DNA from: Citrus sinensis
Lineage: Eukaryota; Streptophyta; Magnoliopsida; Sapindales; Rutaceae
NCBI RefSeq assembly: GCF_022201045.2
Contig: NC_068559.1
Span: forward strand, 14,689,501 to 14,753,500
Direction of reading: 5' to 3'
Length of the DNA stretch: 64,000 nucleotides
Below, piece after piece: positions 1 through 12,157 of this stretch. The notes under the pieces are model-generated. The model had not been told where the DNA came from. It searched no databases and saw only the letters and a list, made by a program, of their open reading frames with translations. The position numbers were made by a program, and so were the translations under genes. The stretch's first letter is position 1. The number at the start of each line of letters is the position of its first letter.

Positions 1-1436
1 AATAGGTTGGGGGGTAGAATGATGTTTAAAAAAAAAAAATGTGTGATTTGTTTTAACATTGGATGACATGATTAATTTCAAATTTTAGTATTTGTATTAT
101 CTTTGGTCTTAAGTGATGTTACGCTATGTTTGCTACTTTACATGTTGATGTCGGAGACAAATGTGAGTTGCTTGAAGGAATGAACATGTCATAATAAGTA
201 CCAAGTGAGTTTTTGAGCCTATTATTTTTCTTGGAGAATAACCCTTTTGCCCACTCTTTATACAGCTTAGCAGTTTATTATTTTATACACGATCTCTAAA
301 TTACTTTTGAGTTAACCCTTAAAAAAAAAAATTGTAAAATAAAAAAAAGAAAAAGAAAAAAGAGTGTGTTGCTACATTTGGAGGCCCATCTAACTAGTAG
401 ATATGGAAGATTATTTAGAGCCCTAAAAGACGATGGAGAGGCCATCTTTGATCCGTTTGAGCCTTTCAAGCCATCCCTTTTATTTAATATCCATAATTAA
501 CCCTTTTGAGCCTTTAAAAAAAAAAAAAAAACCTTTTCTTTGTCAACTTATCATCTTGACCCACTCCGATTTGGAGTATTACCCGATATCTTATAAGTTC
601 CATCACCTATTTATGTTTGAGAAAATGTAAATAATTATTTTGTTCAGTGAAGTTATGCCAAATAAAAGCAAAAAAAAAAAACAAAAAAAAAAACAAAAAC
701 AAAAACAAAAACAAAAGTTGTTGTTTCAAAAGAATAAAAATAGGTGAAATCCACCTTGCAACTTCCAAAAAAAAAAAAAAAAAAATTCTCTGCATTTTTC
801 TCAAACATACACTTTGTTTTCCTTATTTTCCTTCTTTGTTAGCCATGTCCCTAGCCTACGTTTCATCCTAATAAAAGTCCTTCTTGATTTTAGGGAACTA
901 TAGTTTGAAGTAGAAGCTAGTTATATGGGCTAAAAAGATGTAGTGATGCATAATTAAAAAAAAAAAAAAAAAGATAAATAAAGTGGGTTGACTAACATTT
1001 TATTTGACTTGAGATCGTATTATTTCTAAGCTGAGGGCATATTTATTTCATCTTGGTGAGAGCATGTGATATCACTTCTTTATTATTTTCTCTCTCAATT
1101 ACCATTCATTGGAGTGACTATTTTTATTGGGATTAATTTATTTGTGAGAGTGTCACTACTTCCAGTGATATTTTGGGGTTTGACATGTCATTCTTGAGAG
1201 TAGCTAAAACAAAGTCTACTGGGCTAATTCATGTGGATGGTTGATGTGGGTGTGATGTTGCTTTAGACTGGAGATAATGCTTATACTTTTATTTGATTGC
1301 TATCATTAATCTGATGGAATAAATACGAGTGTTTCTATTAAAAAATAAAAATAAAAATAAAAATAAAAATATTTTGAATTTGAATTTTATTTTCGCTTTA
1401 TTTGCTAGGGACTAGCAATAAGCTGGTTGGGGGGTG
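1..1436 (+). mobile_element. 3' internal non-coding part of a Ty3/gypsy element
   Basis: AT-rich sequence with many A-runs and no credible protein. It ends in a purine-rich tract (ctggttggggggtg, about 1422-1436) that directly abuts the TGTTG end of the LTR at 1437. This is the expected polypurine-tract position, so the interval reads as the 3' untranslated internal region of a plus-strand element whose body lies left of the window. A near copy of the same motif (aataggttggggggtag) stands at position 1. Simple repeats occur at 672-716 (AAAAAC-like) and 1340-1370 (AAAAT-like). Confidence 0.6.
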
Positions 1437-1689
1437 TGTTGAGTGTTAGAAAATGCATATTTATAAAGGAGAAAACCGTCATTTTACATTTTAAGTCTTA
1501 CTAACAACCCTTACTTTTATATATTTAACCTTCTTGTGATTTAATTACATGTGTTTTATTTTAATTAAGTATTTTATGTATTTTAGGGGCATTATAGTCA
1601 TTTCACAATAAAGGAGAGATCAGACGGCAAAACGGACATCACTTTTGAACTCAGGACGGTCGAAAACCTTAGGAGGAGCATAAAAGGAA

Positions 1690-2045
1690 AAATGGCACTA
1701 TTCACATGTACGGTACTATTCACGTGTACGGTACTGTATACGTTACTGTTCACGACACTGTTCACATAGACGGATGATGACGTGGCATTGACCGATGATG
1801 TGGCATTGACTGATGAGGTGTCACGATCTTGTTGGACTAAAATTCTTATGTACTGTTGATGGTGACGTGGCAGCATATCAGTGGACGAAAAATCTCGCGT
1901 ACGGTGCATGCATCACACAGGATTATTTTCAACCAAACCGCGTTACTGTTCATCCGGGTCAAACCGCGTTACTGTTCAAAGTCGGGTCAAACCGTGTTAC
2001 TGTTCATCCGCGTGGTCAAACCGTGGACTGTTGACTGATGACGTG
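1690..2045 (+). repeat. Short degenerate repeats in the LTR U3 region
   Basis: Degenerate direct repeats built on 'actgttca' and 'cggtact', plus several copies of 'gatgacgtggcattgac', fill the segment upstream of the TATA box. They lie in U3, where such arrays often carry promoter or enhancer activity (general knowledge of LTRs). No protein is encoded. Confidence 0.65.
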
Positions 2046-2105
2046 GCGCAATCCTGAGCGTCCAAACTGTTTTTAATCCGATGGCCATGATTTACTCCAT
2101 GTATC

Positions 2106-2114
2106 TATAAAAAG
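2106..2114 (+). promoter_or_regulatory. TATA box of the gypsy 3' LTR
   Basis: TATAAAAAG, followed by a C-rich stretch and then AATAAA at 2208-2213. The order U3, TATA, R, poly-A signal fits an LTR promoter on the plus strand. Confidence 0.6.
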
Positions 2115-2823
2115 GGGGCCTCCCCCCCCTAATCTGATATCTCTGAATCCATTTTTGGGATCCATTTTCTGTAATTCCCTCTCCATCTTGTATTTTCTTC
2201 GTATTTTAATAAATTCCCATTTTGCCCTTAGTTCAACTATGAGTGGCTAATTTTCTTTCAAGCTTGGGTTGAAGGTGAAGTCTCAACATGTGTCATGGGC
2301 TTAATTTGGTAAATTTATTTTCTCTTCCCCTCTAATTTTTGTGGATGTTTTGACTTCTCGTCGACAAATAATAATAGTCTTGTCTAGATACCGCTTTGGT
2401 TATACCGGCTCTCTAGTATAAGGTTATTATTATTTGGCACGATAAGCCCTTAGCACCATATTGATTAGAGCGTGGTTCATGAGGTGTGGATTCCCCCCTC
2501 ATGATTTAATTGGCATTAATACGGATTATTTAGCCCATGATGCATGTTGATACGGATCCAGATACCCAAGTACGTCAATTTAATAGATTTTCTCTTCAAT
2601 TTATTCTCTCCATTGCAATTCCAATTTTAGAATTTATTCTCGCCATTTTAATTTAAGTATTAGCATATTCCAAATCATTTCCACCATAAATCCAACTACC
2701 CATTTACAAAATTAATTCTATATATAATTAAAATCCACCTCCTCGTAGGATCGACACTCGTCACCATTAGTCTATACTACAATAGATTCGTGCGCTTGCG
2801 AGTACATTAAAATTTGCACAACA

Positions 2824-5800
2824 GCAGTCACATATTCAGCTTCAGTTGTGGAGTCTGCGATACAAGATTGTTTCACACTCCTCCAACTACTAGCTCGACT
2901 TCCCAATGTAAATACATAGCCGGAAGTTGATTTTCTGGAATCCTTATCTGACATAAAGTTAGAATCAGTATAACCCACTAGAATGAGTTCATCACCAGAA
3001 TACACAAGCATATAATTTTTAGTTCTTTTCAGATACTTCATTATATGCTTGACCGCAGTCCAGTGTTCAGGTCCAGGATTAGATTGATATCTACTAACCA
3101 TCCCTACCGCAAAACAGATGTCTGGCCTAGTGCAAAGCATGGCATACATAAGACTTCCCACAGCTTCTGCATAGGGAACTCGTCTCATTCTCTCTATCTC
3201 TTCAGATGTTTTAGGTGATTGATCCTTAGAGAATGTAATTCCATGTCTGAATGGTAATAAACAAGTCTTGGAATTTTCCATGCTAAATCTAGCCAATATC
3301 TTATCGATATAGACCGCTTGAGACAAGGCTAAAGTTTTATTCTTCCGGTCTCGTAGTAATTTGATACCAGGAATATAACTTGCCTCTCCCAGGTCTTTCA
3401 TATCAAATTGTTTTGCTAACCAACTCTTTATTGTAGTCAATACTCATATATCGTTTCCAATTAGGAGAATATCGTCTACATAAAGAATTAAGAAGGCTAC
3501 AGATTTTTCTTAAATTTTCTTATACACACATGGTTCATTAATGTTCTGAATGAATCCAAACGATTTAATCGCTTGATCAAATCTGATGTTCCATGACCGG
3601 GATGCTTGTTTCAATCCATAAATAGATTTCTGCAACTTACATACCATGTGTTCTTGGCCTTTTTGTATAAATCCATCTGGTTGCTGCATGTAGATGTTTT
3701 CTTCAAGATGCCCGTTAAGAAAGGCAGTCTTGACATCCATTTGCCAAATTTCATAATCTAGCATTGCAGCAATGGAGAGCAGAATCCTGATGGATTTAAG
3801 CATAGCAACCGGAGAAAAAGTTTCCTCATAATCGATTCCCTCTTTCTGAGTAAACCCTTTGGCTACTAATCTTGCTTTAAATGTTTCCACCCTTTCGTCT
3901 ACTCCTCTTTTTCTCCTGTAGATCCACTTGCACCCTATAGATTTTATCCCATTTGGTGTCTCTACAAGTTCCCAGACTTTATTGGAATACATAGAATCCA
4001 TTTCTTGATTCATGGCCTTTTTCCAAAATTCAACATCTCTATCTATTCGAGCTTCGTTGTAACTAGTGGGATCTTGTACATGTTCATCTGAGATAGTCGT
4101 ATAGGTTTCTCCCAAAAGCATGTATCTCGCAGGTAACCTAGTTACCCTCCCACTACGACGAGGTTCTAAAAGTGATGGTTGTTCAGGGTTAATCCTGTGT
4201 TGATCATCTGGTTGTTGCTGTTCTTCCTGTTCTGTAACAGGCGTTGAAAGCTGAGCATCAACCTGATCACCTGACAGCTCTTCAAGTATTACCTTACTCT
4301 TAGGTTTGAAGTTATTCATATAGTCTTCCTCAAGGGAAGTGAAATGTGTGCTCACGATCACTTTCCTATCTTGAGGACTATAAAATAAACCTCCCCTTGT
4401 TCCTTTGGGATACCCCACAAACATACAAACCTCAGAACGTGAATCCATTTTGTCTGCCTTTGGTTTCAGCACATGTGCTGGTGATCCCCAAATACGGACA
4501 TGTCGTAAACTTAGTTTGCGACCTGACCATAATTCTATTGGGGTTTTAGGCACTGACTTAGATGGAACTAAGTTCAAAAGGTAAACTGCAGTTTCCAGTG
4601 CTAGTCCCCAAAAAGAGATTGGTAATGAAGAATAACTAAACATAGATCTCACCATATCCAAAAGAGTTCTATTTCTTCTTTCAGCTACCCCATTTTGTTG
4701 TGGTGTTCCCGGGGCAGTCGATTGAGATATAATCCCATTTTCAACCAGATACTCTTTGAAATCTCCTGAGAGAAATTCACCACCTCGATCAGATCGAAGT
4801 TTCTTTATGTTCTTATCTAATTGCTTTTCTGTCTCAGCCCTATACTCTTTGAATTTCTCAAGAGCTTCAGACTTATGACGCATCAGATAAACATAACCGT
4901 ATCTTGAGTAATCATCAGTAAAAGTGATAAAATACTCATAACCTCCTCGAGCTTGTACATTGATTGGTCCACATATATCTATATGTACCAATTCAAGTGG
5001 TACTGTTGCACGTACTGCTGTGGCCGAGAATGGCCTTTTGGTCATTTTCCCTTCTAAACAGGATTCACAGAGTGGCAATGATTCATTTTCTAATGGACCC
5101 AAGAGCTCATCTTTGATCATTCTCTGTATCCTATTTTGGCTTATATGACCCAAGTGTAAATGCCAGAGGTAACATTGGTTGGAAGAAATATTTCTTTTCT
5201 TAGATAAATGTGTATGCTCATCATTATTTATCACTGTGTCATGCATAGAATGGATCATTGGACTTAAATGATATAAATTATCTTCCAATGTACCAGAACA
5301 AATAAGTCTCTTATTATGAAAAATAGAAACAGAGGATCCAAAATTTACAGTGTACCCTTGTTTTGACAAACAAGCTACTGAAATTAAATTCCTCTTAATG
5401 TCTGGAACATAAAGACAATTATTCAAAACTAAAGTCTCATTATTAAAAGATAATAAAACAGATCTAGTCTTTACTGCTGACACGAACTGTCCTGTCCCTA
5501 ACTGCAGCTTGACGCTTCCTTCACTTATTTTCCTGGTTTCCTGAAACCAATAAAGTGAATTACAAATATGATTAGTTGCTCCTGAATCCAACACCCAAGT
5601 GTCAATAGGATTCTGAACTAAACAGGCCTCAATTACAAAAAGATTTTCCATACCTGATTTCACAATCTTAGGGCAATCCTTTTTCCAGTGACCTTTCTGT
5701 CCACACTTGAAGCATTTGCCTTTCGGCTTGCCATCTTGCTTGGTAGACGGTCTCTTTTTCCCAGCTTTCTTCTTACCTTTGCCTTTCGGTTTAGGCCCAG

Positions 5801-6445
5801 AAGATGAACTTTTTTCAATAATATTTATGCTTCCCAGAAATTTCTCAGCACGATAGATCTCTTCAGCAGAATGGAGTTCGTTCATCAATTCAATTAAGGT
5901 CATATTTCTTTTGTTCATGTTATAATTGACCTTAAACTCCTTGAATGTTTCTGGCAGAGATTCTAGCACCATGTCAATCTTTGAGTTATCATCGATTTGT
6001 GCTCCCTAAATCTCAGCCTCATTCAAATAGTCCATCATTTTGAGGACATGATCACGAACTCTTGTGCCCTTCCCCATTTTACTGTTCATAATTCCTTTCA
6101 GCGCTGCTTGTCTCGCAGAGCGAGTACTCTACCCGAACATCTGTTGGAGACTATCCATATTTCAGTGGCAGTCTCCAAGTTCTGATGTTTGGTCTGCAGA
6201 ATATTAGAAATCGAGGCTAAAACGTAGCACTTTGCCATTTCATTGGCCTTTTGTCATTTCTCATAAAGCCTCCTCTGATTTCTATGAGCATCATCCGCTG
6301 GAACTGGGGGGCATGGCTGGGTTAAGACTTATTTATAATTTTCAGCAGTCAGGACAATGAATAGATTTCTTTTCCAATCTATATAGTTCTCTCCAGTGAG
6401 TTTGTTTTGACTCAGAATAATAGTAAGTGGGCTCAGGGAAGACAT
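2824..6445 (-). pseudogene. copia gag-pol polyprotein, with stops and a truncated 3' end
   Basis: Gag begins at about 6445 and has several in-frame stops before 5972. From 5972 to 3510 the frame is open for 820 codons. In order it shows the gag C-terminus, a CCHC zinc knuckle ([14 protein letters not shown]), an aspartic protease motif ([10 protein letters not shown]), the integrase HHCC region and DDE core ([16 protein letters not shown]), and reverse transcriptase ([18 protein letters not shown]). The YVDD catalytic motif lies between two in-frame stops (3440-3510). The same frame continues through RNase H (YTDSNFMSDKDSRKSTSGY) to TEAEYVTAV at about 2824, where the gypsy LTR begins. The PR-INT-RT-RNaseH order is diagnostic of Ty1/copia. 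Confidence 0.9.
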
Positions 6446-8345
6446 TTTCTGAAAAATAAAAACATCCATGCATAAATAATTTGAAACAATATTCACAATA
6501 AATGACAAAAATGCAAAAAAACCATAAATGCATTTTAATTTATTGTAACGATAATCTAGTACTGCTTTGACAAGCTATCCGGTGGGGAAGTCATGTCTAT
6601 ACTTACTAGACCCAATTACCCATTGGATTATTTACTTTCATGTAAAGACATGATAAATAATTATCGTTATCTTTTTGGGCCTAAATTTGTTAACAGAGCT
6701 TCGTTGGGAAGATTAATAACAAACTTTAGTTGAGTGTATAACCATTGTTTCAATCTACGTATTTTTCATATCAATAGTCACCGTTGGGGTGAACAGTCGA
6801 TTGAAAAATATTTCAATTTTATCTTTGAAGAAGTTCATCAAATAAAATATCTAATATATATACCCTCCGTAGGGAGCATCACCGTATCATGAAGTCGAGG
6901 TATATATATAATTTTATTATTGAACTAACAATGGAGCCCGTGGGAAAATTATCTTGAATTTTCCCTCTCCCACTCAATATTTTAAAATTGGTTTTTCCTT
7001 TTTAAAACATACATATTGTTAATTGCATGCTTCCTATAATATTATCTAGATGATATCAAATATTATTAAGCATGCGCAAATTTCAAACAATATAATGAAA
7101 TTCATAATTAATGAATGACATGTATCATTATGCATAGAGTGGCACTACCTATTCTATATGACATGTTATCATCCAAAACATAACATATAGAAAAACAATT
7201 AAATAATCTTAATTCATGACTTTCCTAATAATGAAAAATACATTAACCCTATGCCTAATCTTCATTGGGCTTCTTGTCAATGTCCATCTTCCATAAGCTT
7301 GTTTTTGTTAATGGACTAGGGAAAATTGGGCTTTTAAATTTATAATTGGTCCAATTTTAATTTTGAAAGGAAATAAATAAATAATTAATTTTTTTTATTA
7401 AAATAAAACTTTTGGACCAAAAATAAATTTAATGTATTTAATTTTGTCTATGCATTTTTTAATCCATTAAGCCCAATTGAAATTGGGCTTAAAACTAGGA
7501 TTCTTTAAACCCAAAACGATTTTTGGACTTAAATGCAAAAAATTAAAAAATGTTTCTGCCCAACTGAAAAATATGAAGCTATAGGGACCTCCACGATAAA
7601 AATCATGAAACCCTAAAATCACATTTTTCTTTTCCTCTTCTTCCCCAGCCGCCACCAGCACAAAAACCCAGCCGTTGTTTACTGTTTCCACACCGGACAG
7701 CCGTAATCGACGCCGGAAAGACACCAACCAGAACGCTCTGCGCCTCCGGCCCACGTTCACGCTGCTGCTTGGGCACTGCAGCTGCTGCTCGCGCGCTGCA
7801 GTTGCTGCGTGTGCAGCGCGCGCTGCAGTTGCTGCGTGTGCAGCGCGCGCTGCAGTTGCTGCGTGTGCAGCGCGCGCTGCAGCTGCTGCGTGTGCAGCTT
7901 GCGCTGCTAGCAGCGTGGCTGCTGGCCGCTGCGCGCGCTGCTGGCAGCATGTGCTACTGGTCGCGCCCTGCTCGCGCAGCAGCGTATGCTGCTGGTCGCT
8001 CGCTGCTGCGTGCGCTGGTTCGTTGCTGCAGTTTCCAGCAAGTTTCCGCAATTTTCCAGTGATGATTCTTCATTGATTTACAAATTCTCAACGCAAATTT
8101 TGACTTACAAAATTTTAATTACATTAAAATAAATCAAGAGGGAAACATGGTGATAATAAACCAACCCTCTTGTTACAGATCCAAACGAAAAATACAGTAG
8201 AACATCTAACCATGAATTAAGACAAACCAAAACATGCTTTATTCATATATTAAACAAATAATATATATTTGAATAAATTGTGCCACTATAATACATAAAT
8301 TTCAAGAATGATTTCATACGAAATTCTTATATATTAATATGAGAT
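6446..8345 (-). other. copia 5' leader (untranslated internal region)
   Basis: This lies between the primer-binding site and gag and has no convincing ORF. Most is AT-rich. The segment 7620-8060 is strikingly GC-rich, with CTG/CAG repeats. Parts of it recur, diverged, at 62506-63490 in a second element, for example the 'ttgggcttttaaattt' block and the 'ccagccgcca' block. ORFs over the GC-rich part follow from its lack of stops and are not considered genes. Confidence 0.65.
7785..7905. repeat. 27-bp GC-rich tandem repeat, about four copies
   Basis: The unit, around gcgctgcagttgctgcgtgt, repeats with a 27-bp period. Because 27 is divisible by 3, each frame on both strands reads as a 9-residue repeat without stops. 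The array is embedded in the copia leader, and the base composition is far from the AT-rich surroundings. Confidence 0.75.
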
Positions 8346-8359
8346 GGCTCTGATACCAA
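8346..8359 (-). other. copia primer-binding site
   Basis: Read on the minus strand this is TTGGTATCAGAGCC, the typical plant copia site complementary to the 3' part of initiator methionine tRNA. It lies one base inside the LTR edge at 8361. Confidence 0.85.
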
Positions 8360-8500
8360 TTGTTGAGGAAAAATCAGGTTTTTAAAATTTTTATAAAACC
8401 TTTTGAAGATCGCTCTCATATAATATATAAGAATTCGTATTCTAGAAATCGTACCTTGAAAATCCGAGTTGGCTTTTTCCGCTGAAGTAATTTAGGCTCC

Positions 8501-8590
8501 TAGATCACGATCTGCCACCACCACTCCTGTTAGATCACGACCCGTCACCACCACGCTTGCTAGATCACGAACTGTCACCAATGATCTTCC
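8501..8590 (-). repeat. Three 30-bp repeats in the copia LTR
   Basis: 'tagatcacga' starts at 8501, 8531 and 8561, an exact 30-bp period. Each unit carries a variant of 'gtcaccacca'. The same triplet is recognisable, diverged, at about 63580-63670 in the related LTR. Confidence 0.75.
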
Positions 8591-8746
8591 AGGTTATGAC
8601 TCAGGTTCGATCTGCACTTGACGTGTGGGCGCCTTTATCACTACCAAAGCAACTAGCACGAGAAAATTTTTCTCTCAATAATGGAAAGAAAAATCTTATT
8701 CTCTGATCTATATAAAGTGGCTTTTTTTTTCTTTAGAGAAAATAAG

Positions 8747-8755
8747 CCTTATATA
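8747..8755 (-). promoter_or_regulatory. Probable TATA box of the copia LTR
   Basis: TATATAAGG on the minus strand, separating a long U3 (8756-9907) from the R/U5 part that carries the 30-bp repeats. A second TATA-like run lies at 8708-8716. Confidence 0.45.
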
Positions 8756-9907
8756 TCTCCCTTTAGTGAAAACCCTAGGCTCCAAATAATGCCCTAAATA
8801 AAACTCACGTTATTTTCTTTTTCAATAGGGGACCCACCTTGTAAAATAACATAAGGCCCCTTATACAAAAGCTAATTAAATGGAGCCTCCCACTAAATGA
8901 TATATTTAGACTTTTGACCCAAATAGCTAGTTATCTTACTTATTAGTCCAATAGTGGTGCAGTCAATTAAATGAGCTAACCCGGGGATCATTTGGGAACA
9001 TACAATAGTGGCTACAATAATTAGGCCTGTAATTAAACTAGCCCAATTATTTAATTCCAAATCTACTCCACTAAAAGATTGGAACTGACTTCCATAATTG
9101 TATGCTCGAATAATAATTCGTCCCAAGCCACATTTATTTTTTTTTTATTGCACAATCCTTTGTACCACATCGTTAATTAAATTGATATCTCAACTGTCCA
9201 ATCAATTTAATAACATCTTATTCCTTGATCCTTACTGGTTTTCTCTAATGATCATTTTCAACATACTAAATATGTTGATACACTCTGGCCAGAGAATTCT
9301 ATGATCAAGTGCCGAAAACCTATCAAGAGATGTGTTGTACAAATTCTATATTGTTAATCCATAACTCCAATACTCATAATTGCTCCCACCAAGATACCGG
9401 ATAATCTTGACCACAAGGATGTGTCGTGCCCATTGGTAACTCAAATGGAATAACAATTACAATCATGAAATCATAATTAACTCAAGATTAAGATTATAGT
9501 AAAATCAATGCCTATGAGATTTAATAAGTCTGACAGTTATTACAAAGTTAATTAAATCTCACATGTGATCCTGTTCAATGTAGTCATACTACATCAATAA
9601 ATTCATACATGATTAAGACAAATCATTCAATGAATTTATTACAGTCTATACCTAAATAAAGTGCCCAACTTTATTTATCAACTGCGAACTAAATTTATTT
9701 AATCATAAGATAACTTGTATTTATGTCTTCTGTGAATCCACATGGTGATCACATAAATACATATAATATGATTAAATGGACTTTAATACAAATATTAATG
9801 CAATTAAGATATTTGAATAAAATACCTCATTTATTTTATTAATCAGAAAAATTGTTTATTACTATTAAATAAACACATATGTTTTTAAAGAGCATATTTT
9901 ACCAACA

Positions 9908-10287
9908 AGCAACATATTACATTGAAAACGAAGCTGACAAACCTGAGCTGCATTAGAAACTGACCTGTTTTGTTATTGGCTTTAACAAAAAGATATGGTC
10001 TTTAGGTCGTCGATGGAACTCAGATCGATACATGGTTCTCATTCAAAATTTCTTAGATATTAGTTGCTAGTTAAGAGGATTTGTGTTTGTGACCTGGAGA
10101 GAGCAAGTAAATGAAATGCATGAAATGAAAGAGAAATGCAAGATGAAAGAGGAAAATATAATGCCTGGCATGCATTTACAGATTTTGAATTTTATATCCG
10201 ACATGCTACAATAATGTAGTTGACAAACAACTCAAGTAGTATGTTCAAAACTTTTTCTTATCTTAGGAGATTATGATTTTCACCTTA
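9908..10287. other. Intergenic sequence, no feature seen
   Basis: Moderately AT-rich sequence between the copia LTR and a MITE. I see no ORF, repeat or RNA signal. Confidence 0.5.
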
Positions 10288-10560
10288 GGGTGTATTTGGG
10301 ATTGAGGTGCTGTAGCTTTTAAGCTACAGCTGCTGTGAAAAAAAAGCTATAATTATGAAACAAAAATTAATAATATATAGTAAATATAAAATTTAAATAA
10401 TAATTTTGATAAAATTATTAAAGATATAATAAATTTTATATTATACAAGTGAAAAATCATAACAATATAGCTTAAAAGCTACAACAGTTAGTGTTTACCA
10501 AACACTTTAGTGCTGTAGCTTTTAAGCTACAACTGCCCAACCTCAATCCCAAACGCACCC
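10288..10560. mobile_element. MITE with TTA target duplication (PIF/Harbinger-like)
   Basis: A 273-bp element. The left end GGGTGTATTTGGGATTGAGG and the right end CCTCAATCCCAAACGCACCC are inverted repeats. TTA flanks both sides (10285-10287 and 10561-10563). The subterminal sequence 'tgtagcttttaagctaca' is itself palindromic and occurs at both ends. Related copies are at 17774-18048 and 19451-20144. A 3-bp TTA duplication with GGG... ends points to the PIF/Harbinger (Tourist) group. Confidence 0.8.
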
Positions 10561-10563
10561 TTA

Positions 10564-12040
10564 GCTTACTAACAGAAGCTTAATGCGCATACAACAGTAG
10601 GGGATGTCACGAATTTATTCGTCTTGACCATCTATCTGTAAAATATATCAAACTTCAGGGGAGATTTTCAAAAATTACCCATATTAATATATCCATTTCT
10701 TAGCCAATTTCTTTTTGTAGCATTATTGATAAAATTGATAGTATGAACTATGAAGAGTTTAAAAGCTTTGGCATCACAGGAATACCAGCACAATGTCATC
10801 AATTTAATATTCAATTTCAAAACACTGGCTTATGATTATTCTCTTTATAATTTTGTTTTAAGAAAGTTTATCTAAATTTATGCATGCTTAGCTATGTGAG
10901 CACAAAAACTACTATGTTTTACATTCACCAAAATTCTTAAATCTTTTATTACATTTTTTTCTTAATGAAAAACATGGCTTTAGAAAACGCTAAAAGAAAA
11001 TGAATTTTTATTTCTTTTTATCCATGGTATTTACTCTTAAGCATATAGACTTATCTAAAAGCCCTCTAAACTAAAATACGATGAAATATTTGTTCGTTTT
11101 TCTAAATATTTCTAGAATAATAAAAATAAGATTTAAAATTCTGAGCCGAAGTTATGATCGTGCAAAATTGTTAGGCTAAAGCAGAATTTTCAGAAATTTC
11201 CGGTTGCCTCGTTATTTCAACTTTGAACAAGTCTGACGAACCAATTTTGAGGCAAAAAAAGTAACCAATTAACCAATTATACCTAAATGACTGACCAAGT
11301 ATATGATAATTCTAATGTCTTTTGTGAGTTAGCTAACGGGTCAACTTGTCAGCGAAATGGACTAGCCAATTTCGCATGTATTTTGAATTTCCATGTATTT
11401 ACAAAAACTCGTTTTATAACCGTTAAAACCATTTTTCTAAAGAAAAAATATTTATTTAAATTAAGAAAAAATTATTTATTTAAATTAAATTAAAGTATTT
11501 TTGAGCTATTACTTGCATTTATAAAGATTCACAAACCTGAGGTAAAGCTCGTTACTTTCTCTTAGAAAGAATTGTATTTATGAGATTGTTTTTTTAAAAA
11601 ATATATTTAAGTTGATTAATATTGAGAGTCTATAGTATTCATAAAATACAAGTTGGGGAAGAGAACAAAATATTTTTTAATTCCCTAATTTAGTGAGAGA
11701 TAAGAAGAATATCCACTGACTTGATGGGAAAGACTTTGTCAATCTAAAAGTAGCGGAATTAGTTTTAGAGACTTTGCCTGTTTTAATCTAAGCCTTGATT
11801 GCTAAACAAGGCTAGAGGATTTTTCAATTCCCAAACTCATTAATGGCAAGGATCCTACAAGCAAAGTATTTCAAGCACACTAATTTTTTTAGAGGCAAAT
11901 CTGGGGTCAAAGCCTTCATTTATCTGGCTAACCATCTTGTGAAAATTAAATTTTATTTTAAAAATTGACTTGGTAATCATGCTTTCTATGAAGTTTTGGC
12001 CCTGAATAATATAGTATTTTCTGTTTTTCTCAAATATTTA
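10564..12040. other. Intergenic sequence upstream of the 424-aa gene
   Basis: AT-rich. A short ORF at 11287-11493 lacks any family feature and is considered noise. No repeat boundary or RNA was found. Confidence 0.5.
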
Positions 12041-12044
12041 TAAC

Positions 12045-12053
12045 TATATAAAC
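12045..12053 (+). promoter_or_regulatory. TATA box of the 424-aa gene
   Basis: TATATAAAC, about 105 bases upstream of the ATG at 12158, a normal distance for a plant promoter with a short 5' UTR. Confidence 0.5.
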
Positions 12054-12157
12054 AAGTATAAGAAATATTAATAAAAAAAAATTAACCCACAATCCTCATC
12101 ACTGAAAGCTAATCACTATCTTCCACAATCCTCAGTCACACACAGTGACAGAGAGAG

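Larger units (their letters stand above)
1437..2823 (+). repeat. 3' LTR of a Ty3/gypsy-type element
   Basis: The segment starts TGTTG and ends CAACA, the inverted-repeat ends of an LTR. It contains a TATA box (2106-2114), a poly-A signal (2208-2213) and a polypurine tract just upstream. The right edge falls inside the RNase H coding sequence of the neighbouring minus-strand copia element, whose reading frame stops making sense exactly at about 2824. The LTR belongs to an element that inserted there; its 5' LTR should lie left of the window. The final 60 bases resemble the conserved 3' ends of plant gypsy LTRs (family knowledge). The expected target duplication would be about gcagt (2824-2828), which cannot be checked here. 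Confidence 0.75.
2824..9907 (-). mobile_element. Ty1/copia retrotransposon, truncated by a nested gypsy insertion
   Basis: In minus-strand order the element has a 5' LTR (8361-9907), a primer-binding site (8346-8359), a long leader (6446-8345), and gag-pol (6445 down to 2824). It is cut in the RNase H domain by the gypsy LTR, so its 3' LTR must lie left of the window, beyond the inserted gypsy. Stop codons in gag and pol show that it is inactive. A truncated relative lies at 62506-64000. Confidence 0.85.
8361..9907 (-). repeat. 5' LTR of the copia element
   Basis: On the plus strand it starts TGTTG and ends CAACA (1547 bp). The inner edge is fixed by the adjacent primer-binding site. The minus-strand TATA box is at 8747-8755. 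Three 30-bp repeats lie in the R/U5 part (8501-8590). The inner 500 bases align, with divergence and small deletions, to 63493-64000. The flanking bases 9908-9912 (agcaa) would be one copy of the target duplication; the other is outside the window. Confidence 0.8.

Noticed and set aside
433-871. Short Lys-rich and Phe-rich ORFs
   Set aside because: A-run and T-run artefacts in the non-coding part of a gypsy element.
7467-8076. Ala/Cys-rich ORFs on both strands
   Set aside because: Translation of the 27-bp GC-rich repeat in the copia leader; frames on both strands are equally open.
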